Shown here: positions 40,469-46,905 of the stretch, in pieces
How positions within the stretch are numbered: the stretch's first letter is position 1
How the letters are laid out: each line of letters starts with the position of its first letter
Virus record (IMG/VR): IMGVR_UViG_3300023174_000261
Span: 1 to 46,905 of that record
Length of the DNA: 46,905 nt
Reading direction: 5' to 3' (one strand)
Source: a virus
The notes under the pieces: model-generated
Seen by the model: the letters and a program-made list of their open reading frames with translations, nothing else
The model's database searches: none
Told to the model about the DNA's origin: nothing
Position numbers and translations under genes: made by a program

Positions 40469-42016
40469 ATGAGCAGTACACCTACACTAGTTAAAAATCC
40501 TTATGTTAAGACAAAGTTTAAGGATGACAAAGAACTGGATGATTTCATAAAGTGTTGTGACCCTGATACAGGTCATCTATACTTCATGGATAACTTCTTC
40601 ATGATTCAGCACCCAACCAAGGGTAGTATGGTGTATCATCCTTGGCCATATCAAAAACGATTGATTGAAACATATCACAAATATCGTTTCAGCATATCAT
40701 TGATGCCTCGACAGTCAGGTAAGTCAACATCAGCCGCAGGATATTTACTTTGGTATGCTATGTTTGTACCAGACAGTACAATTCTAATTGCGGCTCACAA
40801 ATACACAGGTGCTCAGGAAATTATGCAACGTATTCGCTATGCATATGAAAACTGTCCTGACCACATTAAAGCAGGTGTAACAACATACAACAAAGGCTCA
40901 CTAGACTTTGAAAACGGATCACGTATTGTATCAGCAACAACTACTGAAAATACTGGTCGTGGTATGTCTATCACATTATTATACTTAGATGAGTTTGCAT
41001 TCGTGCGCCCAAGTATTGCAAAAGAGTTTTGGACATCTATTACTCCTACATTGTCAACTGGTGGTAAAGCAATTATTACTAGTACACCTAATAGTGATGA
41101 GGATCAATTTGCCTTCATTTGGAAGGGAGCAAACAAAACAGAAGATGAGTTTGGTAATAAGACAGAAATAGGTGTAAACGGATTTAGATCCTATCAAGCA
41201 CATTGGAGTGAACAGCCCGGTCGTGATGATAAATGGGCTGAGGAGATGAAAGCACAACTCGGTGAAGATAGATTCCGTCGAGAAATTGGTTGTGAATTCT
41301 TAATTGCTGATGAGACATTGATAAATCCTAACACACTGATTGATTTAAAGGGTAACGAACCAACACATCGCATAGGACAGATTCGTTGGTATAAACGTCC
41401 TGAAAAGGGTAACGTATATGCTGTTGGATTAGATCCAAGTCTTGGTACAGGTAGTGATCCAGCAGCCATTCAAATATTTGAAGCAAATACAACCACACAG
41501 ATAGGTGAGTGGAAACATAATCGTACTGATATTCCAAGTCAAATTAAATTGTTAGCACAGATTAATAGATATATTGTTGAATGTACCAATGAACCAAATA
41601 GCATTTATTATAGTATAGAAAATAATACTATTGGTGAGGCTGCATTAGTCTCATTAAATGAATTTGGTGAAAGTAATATACCGGGTATCTTTATCTCCGA
41701 GCCCGGAAAAAAGCGTAAGGGCTTCAACACTACACAGAAATCTAAATTAGCAGCCTGCGCAAAGTTCAAAACATTGCTAGAGAGTAAAAAGATGACCATT
41801 AACAGTCATAGTCTAATCAGCGAATTAAAAGCATTTGTAGCCCATGGTGGAAGCTATGCGGCTAAGATCGGAGATACCGATGATTTGGTAATGGCCTCAC
41901 TACTTTCAGTTAGAGTAATGCAACAACTAAGCGAATATCACGTAGATTTAGACAATCATTTACGTGACCATGAAGAATTTATAGCCCCGTTGCCCTTCTT
42001 TGCGGTGATAAGCTAA
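40469..42016 (+). CDS. terL: Terminase large subunit (gp17-like)
   Basis: The 515-residue protein has the ATPase Walker A MPRQSGKST (79-87), Walker B LLYLDE (171-176), and a C-terminal RNase H-like nuclease with GLDPSLGTGSD (D323), YSIENN (E385) and GDTDDLVMA (D472/D473). This is the packaging motor that cuts concatemeric DNA and drives it into the prohead. It resembles T4 gp17. No ribosome binding site is present, and the late motif is leaderless. A large terminase is certain. Confidence 0.95.
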   Translation: MSSTPTLVKNPYVKTKFKDDKELDDFIKCCDPDTGHLYFMDNFFMIQHPTKGSMVYHPWPYQKRLIETYHKYRFSISLMPRQSGKSTSAAGYLLWYAMFVPDSTILIAAHKYTGAQEIMQRIRYAYENCPDHIKAGVTTYNKGSLDFENGSRIVSATTTENTGRGMSITLLYLDEFAFVRPSIAKEFWTSITPTLSTGGKAIITSTPNSDEDQFAFIWKGANKTEDEFGNKTEIGVNGFRSYQAHWSEQPGRDDKWAEEMKAQLGEDRFRREIGCEFLIADETLINPNTLIDLKGNEPTHRIGQIRWYKRPEKGNVYAVGLDPSLGTGSDPAAIQIFEANTTTQIGEWKHNRTDIPSQIKLLAQINRYIVECTNEPNSIYYSIENNTIGEAALVSLNEFGESNIPGIFISEPGKKRKGFNTTQKSKLAACAKFKTLLESKKMTINSHSLISELKAFVAHGGSYAAKIGDTDDLVMASLLSVRVMQQLSEYHVDLDNHLRDHEEFIAPLPFFAVIS

Positions 42017-42024
42017 AGAAATTG

Positions 42025-42031
42025 ATAAATA
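42025..42031 (+). promoter_or_regulatory. Late promoter motif ATAAATA, near-leaderless
   Basis: The motif ends four bases before the ATG at 42036. Confidence 0.45.
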
Positions 42032-42035
42032 CACT

Positions 42036-44072
42036 ATGTCCAAAGAACAAGAATCATTAAAAACTGAAATTTACGGGTTGCTAAAAAGCCGTGGATTCAA
42101 CCCTATTAGTAAAGATAGTGCAGGTGATACTGTGCCTGTACCCGAAGAAGCTGAAGTATTTGAATTCATGTTCAGCAAAGACGGTAAAGATTACGGTAAA
42201 GTCTGGGTAACACTTGATGGATTACGCCAACTGGTAATTTACTATGGTAAAGAAGTTGCAGACAGTCCAAAGAATGGATCACAGGACAGTAATTCATTTT
42301 CACAATTAACAAATGTATTAAAGCGTTTCGCAACTAATAGACAATTAAGTTTTGAACGTAGCGACCAATCTAATTTAGAGGCAGATATGGCAAAAAGAGA
42401 ACACACAAAAAGACAAGAACAAGTTAACGAAGGATATTATCCAATCGGCAGAACAGCTAGCGGTAACAACAATATCCCAGCAGTTACAATGCGTATTCAA
42501 CATACTCGCCCTATTGAAGAAGGTGAACAAAGATATCGCAACATCGCAAAGATTTTCGTTGAGAATCAAGACGGTGAAAGAATTCTATTACCAACAACAA
42601 AGCCAGGACTTGCACGTACATACGTAAGACATATTGCTGAAGGTGGCAAACCAAATGATGAGCGTTGGAATCATCTAACAAGTTTATGCGAAGAATATCA
42701 AAAGATGGCAGGATTTGTTCGTGCTACTCGCAATGGACAGTTTAATGAATCAGCACAAAGTTTAGTTACTGAAGGTATTAATCATTATCAAAAACTACGT
42801 GAAACATTGGGCAAACTATCAGGTAAGCGTGGTTACAATGAATATTTTGAAAGTTATGCACCTGCACTAATGGAAGATGAAGAACAAGTTGACTTAAGTG
42901 AAATGTTTATGAGTGCAAGTTTAGACCCTCGCATTGAAAGTGTAATGCCAATACTAAGCAAACTAAGTAAGAATATTACTGAAACTAAAAAAGATATGGA
43001 AGAAGTAATTGCATTAGGTGAATGGGCTGATAGTTTAATGGATAGCACTATCAAATCAGTTGACGATAGTGATGATTATGTTGATCCAGAAGAAGCAGAT
43101 TACGATAGTCCTGAATGGCAAGAAACAGAACGCAATGCAAAATCGTTTATGGATAGTACTAAGAAACGTGAAGTCGCAAAAGCAATGCATGCCATTCTAA
43201 GTAAAGGTAAAGAACAAGGATTAGCAGAAGGTGGAAATGATACTGTAAATGCTCTAGTAAGTTTAAGATCCACAATCAAACAAATACAAACCGGGAAAGC
43301 TGAGTACCCACAAGGATTTGCTAGCCAATTAGAAGTAGCATTATATGATGCTATCAATGCACTAAGAGACAGCCAAGAACAAGGAGCTCAGGATACAGTA
43401 AATGAATTAGCCGAGTTAAGAGCAGTAGCAAAACAAGTACAAAGTGGTAAAATGGAATTCCCACAAGGATATACAGGTCATTTAGAATGGGTTTTGTATG
43501 ACGCTATCAAACAGATAGAAGGTTCATCACAGGGCATGGCGGAAGGTGAAAATATACAAGATATAAATGATCCGTTAGATCCTAATCGTATGGATAACCG
43601 AAATCGCCCAACTAAGCGCAACATTCAAGCCCGATTGGGCCATGACGAGCGTGGTGATGCAAGAGTTCAAGCAGGTCAACCACGCAGTACTCATGCACGA
43701 CACAAACCACAACTGCCAGAAAGTGCAATGGATGACAAAGCTATTTGGAATAGATACGGGCACTACAACGCACAAGACTTGATAGCTGAATTTCCAAATC
43801 TAAGTCCCAAAGATGCACAGACCATAGTAAACTATGCTGAGTATGGGTGGACAAATGTCCCTAACCGTCAAGAGTATAGAGATGAAGTAGTGAAAAGAAT
43901 ACAACAGGTTAAAGGTACTACCTCTGAACCCGAATCAGTTAAACCATCTAAAGAATTTCACCGACTCTTTAAAAGGAATCATGGTATTAAGCCGGGCTTT
44001 ATGGAAGAACAAGGTGTGGCGGAAGGCATTGATCCAGTATTGGTCAGAATCAAAAAACTTTCTGGTCTATAA
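42036..44072 (+). CDS. Large conserved phage protein with repeated QGxAEG motifs
   Basis: The 678-residue protein is highly charged. At residues 394-399, 499-504 and 659-664 it has QGLAEG, QGMAEG and QGVAEG, and IAEGG at 200-204. Residues 402-451 and 453-502 are a tandem duplication (DTVN-x-L-x-x-LR, GK-x-E-Y/F-PQG, LE-x-x-LYDAI). The xAE motifs resemble T4 prohead-protease sites (L/I-x-E). The protein ends IKKLSGL. The length, charge and location next to terL suggest a virion or prohead core component. The family is not known to me. Confidence 0.5.
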   Translation: MSKEQESLKTEIYGLLKSRGFNPISKDSAGDTVPVPEEAEVFEFMFSKDGKDYGKVWVTLDGLRQLVIYYGKEVADSPKNGSQDSNSFSQLTNVLKRFATNRQLSFERSDQSNLEADMAKREHTKRQEQVNEGYYPIGRTASGNNNIPAVTMRIQHTRPIEEGEQRYRNIAKIFVENQDGERILLPTTKPGLARTYVRHIAEGGKPNDERWNHLTSLCEEYQKMAGFVRATRNGQFNESAQSLVTEGINHYQKLRETLGKLSGKRGYNEYFESYAPALMEDEEQVDLSEMFMSASLDPRIESVMPILSKLSKNITETKKDMEEVIALGEWADSLMDSTIKSVDDSDDYVDPEEADYDSPEWQETERNAKSFMDSTKKREVAKAMHAILSKGKEQGLAEGGNDTVNALVSLRSTIKQIQTGKAEYPQGFASQLEVALYDAINALRDSQEQGAQDTVNELAELRAVAKQVQSGKMEFPQGYTGHLEWVLYDAIKQIEGSSQGMAEGENIQDINDPLDPNRMDNRNRPTKRNIQARLGHDERGDARVQAGQPRSTHARHKPQLPESAMDDKAIWNRYGHYNAQDLIAEFPNLSPKDAQTIVNYAEYGWTNVPNRQEYRDEVVKRIQQVKGTTSEPESVKPSKEFHRLFKRNHGIKPGFMEEQGVAEGIDPVLVRIKKLSGL

Positions 44073-44075
44073 AAC

Positions 44076-44111
44076 GGGCAAATTACGCTATATAATATAT
44101 TATATTCGCCC
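44076..44111. repeat. Long inverted repeat after the 678-aa gene
   Basis: GGGCAAAT near 44076 and ATTCGCCC near 44104-44111 can pair with one mismatch. Between them lies the perfect palindrome TATAATATATTATA (44091-44104). The structure may terminate or pause transcription. No T run follows, so a rho-independent terminator is unlikely. Confidence 0.5.
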
Positions 44112-44120
44112 TTATAAGGC

Positions 44121-44127
44121 ATAAATA
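44121..44127 (+). promoter_or_regulatory. Late promoter motif ATAAATA before gp32
   Basis: ATAAATA followed by TAC lies just upstream of the early promoter, so gp32 has tandem late and early promoters. Confidence 0.5.
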
Positions 44128-44130
44128 TAC

Positions 44131-44158
44131 TTGACATTAGAGAAAAGTAGTGTATACT
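44131..44158 (+). promoter_or_regulatory. Sigma70-type promoter before gp32
   Basis: TTGACA (44131-44136), 16-bp spacer, TATACT (44153-44158). A leader of about 70 bases follows. Confidence 0.75.
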
Positions 44159-44174
44159 TGACTCTGATGTTAGT

Positions 44175-44191
44175 TGTCTCATAGGGAGACA
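44175..44191 (+). promoter_or_regulatory. Hairpin in gp32 leader
   Basis: TGTCTC, loop ATAGG, GAGACA. It lies 45 bases before the ATG. T4 gene 32 is autoregulated through a structured leader (pseudoknot); this may be analogous. That is an inference. Confidence 0.4.
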
Positions 44192-44236
44192 GCGACAATT
44201 AAAAAGACACAACGTCAATGAAATAAGGAAAATATT

Positions 44237-45241
44237 ATGGCATCTTTAGCAGAAATTCGTGCCCGTATCGCGGCACAAGAAAACAAGTCAACTGGTTCAA
44301 GCAACCAACAATCTGACAACTCAATTTACCCACACTGGAATATGGACGAAGGCACAACAGCCGCATTGCGTTTCTTACCAGACGGTAACACAAAAAATGA
44401 ATTTTTCTGGGTTGAACGACAAATCATCAAACTACCTTTTAATGGCGTAAAGGGTGATTCAAATGTAAAACAAGTTCAAGTACAAATCCCTTGTGTGGAA
44501 ATGTACAATGATGGTTCTTCATGCCCAATCTTAGCAGAAGTTCGTCCTTGGTATAAAGACGAAAGTTTGAAAGAATTGGCTAACAAGTATTGGAAGAAAC
44601 GTAGTTATCTATTCCAAGGTTTTGTTCGTCAAAATCCTCTTGGTGATGACAAGACTCCTGCGAACCCAATTCGCAGATTTGTTATCAGCCCACAAATCTT
44701 TGCTATTATTAAAGCAAGTATTATGGATCCAGAAATGGAAGAATTGCCAACAGACTATATGCGTGGTCTTGACTTCAACGTTAAGAAAACAAGCAAAGGT
44801 GGTTATGCTGACTATTCAACTAGCAACTGGGCACGTAAAGAAAGCGCATTGACCGAACTTGAATTGGCAGCAATTGAGTCACATGGTCTTTTCAATATGA
44901 CTGACTTCTTGCCTAAGAAGCCAGGCGAAGCAGAACTACGCATTATGAAAGAAATGTTTGAAGCAAGCGTAGACGGTCAACCTTACGACAATGAACGTTG
45001 GGGTAATTATTACAGACCTTATGGTTTAGAAGCACCTGCAGGAACGACAGCGGCAGCAACACAAGCGTCTACTGAAACTAGCGCACCCGCGACTGCACCT
45101 ATAGCAGAGTCTGCACCATTTGATACTGACGAACCTGCAACAGCATCATCTCCCATCTCAGTACCTACATCAGCTCCTAGCAGTGATAAAGCACAAGACA
45201 TTCTCGCAATGATCCGTGCTAGACAAGCAAAAACTGCTTAA
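44237..45241 (+). CDS. Single-stranded DNA-binding protein (gp32-like)
   Basis: The 334-residue protein starts MASLAEIRARIAAQENK, a basic N-terminal region like the cooperativity domain of gp32, then a core with YPHWNMDEGTTAALRFLPDG. C86-x9-C96 corresponds to two of the zinc ligands of T4 gp32 (C77, C87), but the third Cys is absent (Leu99). The C-terminus is Ala/Thr/Ser-rich and ends DILAMIRARQAKTA. It coats ssDNA and partners UvsX. A zinc site is probably missing or altered. Confidence 0.85.
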   Translation: MASLAEIRARIAAQENKSTGSSNQQSDNSIYPHWNMDEGTTAALRFLPDGNTKNEFFWVERQIIKLPFNGVKGDSNVKQVQVQIPCVEMYNDGSSCPILAEVRPWYKDESLKELANKYWKKRSYLFQGFVRQNPLGDDKTPANPIRRFVISPQIFAIIKASIMDPEMEELPTDYMRGLDFNVKKTSKGGYADYSTSNWARKESALTELELAAIESHGLFNMTDFLPKKPGEAELRIMKEMFEASVDGQPYDNERWGNYYRPYGLEAPAGTTAAATQASTETSAPATAPIAESAPFDTDEPATASSPISVPTSAPSSDKAQDILAMIRARQAKTA

Positions 45242-45248
45242 TTAAAAC

Positions 45249-45264
45249 GGGGACTTCGGTCCCC
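45249..45264 (+). promoter_or_regulatory. UUCG-capped hairpin between gp32 and the next gene
   Basis: GGGGAC, loop TTCG, GTCCCC. A very stable UUCG tetraloop hairpin with no T run. It may protect gp32 mRNA or partly attenuate transcription. Confidence 0.6.
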
Positions 45265-45282
45265 TATTAATAGGAGAATGTA

Positions 45283-45528
45283 ATGACATTACCAGACGAA
45301 AGATACCGAGCCTTAAAGCAAGGTAAAAAACTATTAGAGGAACTATGTGACCCTGGTAAAACACCAAGGGTACCCAGCATAGTTCGGGACAAAGCAAGAG
45401 CGGCACTACGACACTACCCAATGGATTATGAAATTGATTCATTAGCAGAGAAATGTCCCGACCTGCTTGATAAACAACAGTTTAGTGTGTACACTAACGG
45501 AAAACATATTGGAGATAAAATTGGGTAA
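45283..45528 (+). CDS. BPSL0761-family protein
   Basis: The 81-residue protein begins MTLPDERYRALKQGKKLLEEL and continues DPGKTPRVPSIVRDKARAALRHYPMDYE. This closely matches the BPSL0761 family, common in betaproteobacterial genomes and some phages, of unknown function. It lies after an AGGAG ribosome binding site between gp32 and uvsX. It supports a betaproteobacterial association. Confidence 0.75.
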   Translation: MTLPDERYRALKQGKKLLEELCDPGKTPRVPSIVRDKARAALRHYPMDYEIDSLAEKCPDLLDKQQFSVYTNGKHIGDKIG

Positions 45529-46585
45529 ACCATTTGATGTAAGTAAATTTAGAAAAGAAATTACTAAGAGTATTGAAGGTCTTAGTATAGGGTTTAATGA
45601 TCCGACCGATTGGATCAATACAGGAAATTATGCACTTAACTATCTTATTAGTGGTGATTTTAACAAAGGCGTTCCTCTTGGTAAAGTCACTGTATTTGCT
45701 GGCGAGTCTGGTTCCGGAAAGAGTTTTATTTGCTCCGGTAACTTGGTTCGCCATGCTCAACAACAAGGTATCTTTGTGGTACTCATCGATTCGGAAAATG
45801 CGTTAGATGAGAAGTGGTTACACGCCTTAGGTGTTGATACTACAGAAGATAAATTGTTGAAACTAAACATGGCTATGATTGATGACGTAGCCAAGACAAT
45901 CAGTAAATTTGTAACTGATTATAAAACACTTCCACTAGATGACAGACCTAAAGTATTGTTTGTCATTGATAGTTTGGGAATGTTATTGACTCCAACTGAT
46001 GTGAATCAGTTTGAAGCAGGTGATATGAAGGGTGACATGGGTCGTAAGCCTAAAGCATTGGCCGCACTTGTTCGCAATTCAGTTAATATGTTTGGTAACT
46101 TAAACATTGGTATGGTTGCAACTAATCACACATATGCAAGTCAGGATATGTTTGATCCAGATGACAAAGTATCAGGAGGTCAAGGTTTTGTGTATGCAAG
46201 TAGTATTCTTGTTGCTATGAAGAAACTCAAATTAAAAGAAGATGAGGATGGTAACAAAGTTTCAGAAGTAAATGGTATTCGTGCCGCATGTAAGATTATG
46301 AAAACACGATATGCTAAACCCTTTGAAACACTACAGATTAAGATTCCATATGAAACAGGTATGAACCCATACAGCGGTTTACTTGATTTGTTTGAAAAGA
46401 ATGAACTGCTTACTAAAGAAGGCAATCGCTTATCATACACAACCGAAGACGGGGAAATCTTAAAGATGTTTCGTAAAGGTTGGGAAAGTAATGAAGGCGG
46501 TTGTTTAGATAAAGTCATGGAAGAGTTTAGCAAAAAAAGCGAAAAAACAATAAGTACTGAATCAACGGAGGAGGCAGTACAATGA
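45521..46585 (+). CDS. uvsX: UvsX/RecA-like recombinase
   Basis: The start is a TTG at 45521 with GGAGA five bases upstream, giving 354 residues. An upstream in-frame start at 45467 would overlap the preceding gene by 62 bases. Walker A GESGSGKS (61-68), Walker B KVLFVID (144-150), GSNMFGNLNIG-like L2 region and an acidic C-terminus. It pairs homologous DNA for repair and recombination-dependent replication, with gp32. RecA fold is certain, and UvsX is inferred from the context and length. Confidence 0.88.
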   Translation: MGKPFDVSKFRKEITKSIEGLSIGFNDPTDWINTGNYALNYLISGDFNKGVPLGKVTVFAGESGSGKSFICSGNLVRHAQQQGIFVVLIDSENALDEKWLHALGVDTTEDKLLKLNMAMIDDVAKTISKFVTDYKTLPLDDRPKVLFVIDSLGMLLTPTDVNQFEAGDMKGDMGRKPKALAALVRNSVNMFGNLNIGMVATNHTYASQDMFDPDDKVSGGQGFVYASSILVAMKKLKLKEDEDGNKVSEVNGIRAACKIMKTRYAKPFETLQIKIPYETGMNPYSGLLDLFEKNELLTKEGNRLSYTTEDGEILKMFRKGWESNEGGCLDKVMEEFSKKSEKTISTESTEEAVQ

Positions 46586-46833
46586 GTTTAGATAGTATTG
46601 TAGAAGTTTGGGAAATCTTGCGTGACCATATTGACTTGAATGACCGTAGTGAAGCGGCAGATTCTTTAGTTAATTTTTTGATGGACAACAATTATGAAGT
46701 TGAAGATATCAAAGATGCATTTAAAGATAAAGATATCACTAAGGCATTGAAAGGATATGCTGAACAACACTTCCAAGAAGAAGAATACGAAGAATACGAA
46801 GACGAAGACCACGATCCAGAAGATTGGAATTAA
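46582..46833 (+). CDS. Small acidic protein, 83 aa
   Basis: The ATG overlaps the uvsX TGA. The C-terminal third is very acidic (QEEEYEEYEDEDHDPEDW). The N-terminal part is helical with RSEAADSLVNFLMDNNYE. No family is recognised. The coupling to uvsX suggests a recombination-related role, perhaps a DNA mimic by its acidic tail (inference). Confidence 0.5.
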   Translation: MSLDSIVEVWEILRDHIDLNDRSEAADSLVNFLMDNNYEVEDIKDAFKDKDITKALKGYAEQHFQEEEYEEYEDEDHDPEDWN

Positions 46834-46905
46834 ATGTCACAAAATTGGTATACACGAATCACTTATGATTTGTCAGTGATACCGGATTTTATATCGTATT
46901 ATCAA
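46834..46905 (+). CDS. Phage protein, 5' end only (3' partial)
   Basis: The ATG follows the previous TAA (TAAATG). The 24 residues visible begin MSQNWYTRITYDLS. The gene runs off the window. Similar N-termini (NWYxxIT) occur in small conserved phage proteins, so I only call it a partial hypothetical. Confidence 0.45.
   Translation, partial: MSQNWYTRITYDLSVIPDFISYYQ

Noticed and set aside
44076-44111. Rho-independent terminator
   Set aside because: A long imperfect stem exists but no T run follows; kept as an inverted repeat.

Overview
The window looks like part of the genome of a large T4-like tailed phage (myovirus) with a low-GC genome. The T4-type hallmarks are a large terminase (gp17-like, 40469-42016), an ssDNA-binding protein (gp32-like, 44237-45241), a UvsX/RecA recombinase (45521-46585), DHFR plus thymidylate synthase (33692-35052), tail-fibre/baseplate-type proteins, and repeated copies of the T4 late-promoter motif TATAAATA/ATAAATA. 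Three features hint at a betaproteobacterial, possibly methylotrophic, host: a circularly permuted tmRNA whose tag reads ANDSQFALAA, a BPSL0761-family protein, and a complete phage-borne pqqA (precursor peptide of the PQQ cofactor of methanol dehydrogenases). The host is an inference.

Layout. 1-7913: structural genes, with a huge partial protein carrying BNR/Asp-box-like repeats, tail-fibre-like proteins and a tandem pair of paralogous fibre proteins. 7961-21913: a surface-modification block with several glycosyltransferase-like proteins, four radical SAM enzymes (three with an N-terminal twitch domain), an SGNH-like protein, a short carbamoyltransferase, a 708-residue protein of six ~65-residue repeats joined to a degenerate glycosyltransferase domain, two 2OG-Fe(II) oxygenase-like proteins and a DUF2061 membrane protein. 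21953-26001: an accessory island with an ADP-ribosyltransferase-like gene and an HNH endonuclease, each preceded by the same 44-bp repeat, then the permuted ssrA, pqqA with its own promoter and terminator, an outer-membrane beta-barrel gene and a lipoprotein hydrolase. 26029-32665: methyltransferases, a metalloprotease, a MoxR AAA ATPase/VWA protein pair and small genes. 32720-36509: conserved small genes, folA-thyA and an SDR epimerase. 36514-38063: a two-component spanin pair and a convergent, secreted DNA/RNA nuclease. 38156-44072: a fibre-like protein, a putative internal head protein, a methyltransferase, terL and a large structural protein. 44237-46905: gp32, a BPSL0761 protein, uvsX and two small genes, the last cut by the window edge.

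Regulation. Two promoter classes are visible. Host-like sigma70 promoters (TTGACA, 16-17 bp, TATAxT) stand before the hydrolase, metalloprotease, moxR, VWA and gp32 genes. T4-like late motifs stand before structural, lysis and island genes. In several cases the late motif ends exactly five bases before the ATG of a gene without a Shine-Dalgarno sequence, which predicts leaderless late mRNAs.

The most notable content is the pqqA gene, the permuted tmRNA, the leaderless late-gene pattern, the 44-bp repeat cassettes and the repeat-containing glycosyltransferase-like protein. No tRNA genes, CRISPR arrays or insertion sequences were seen.
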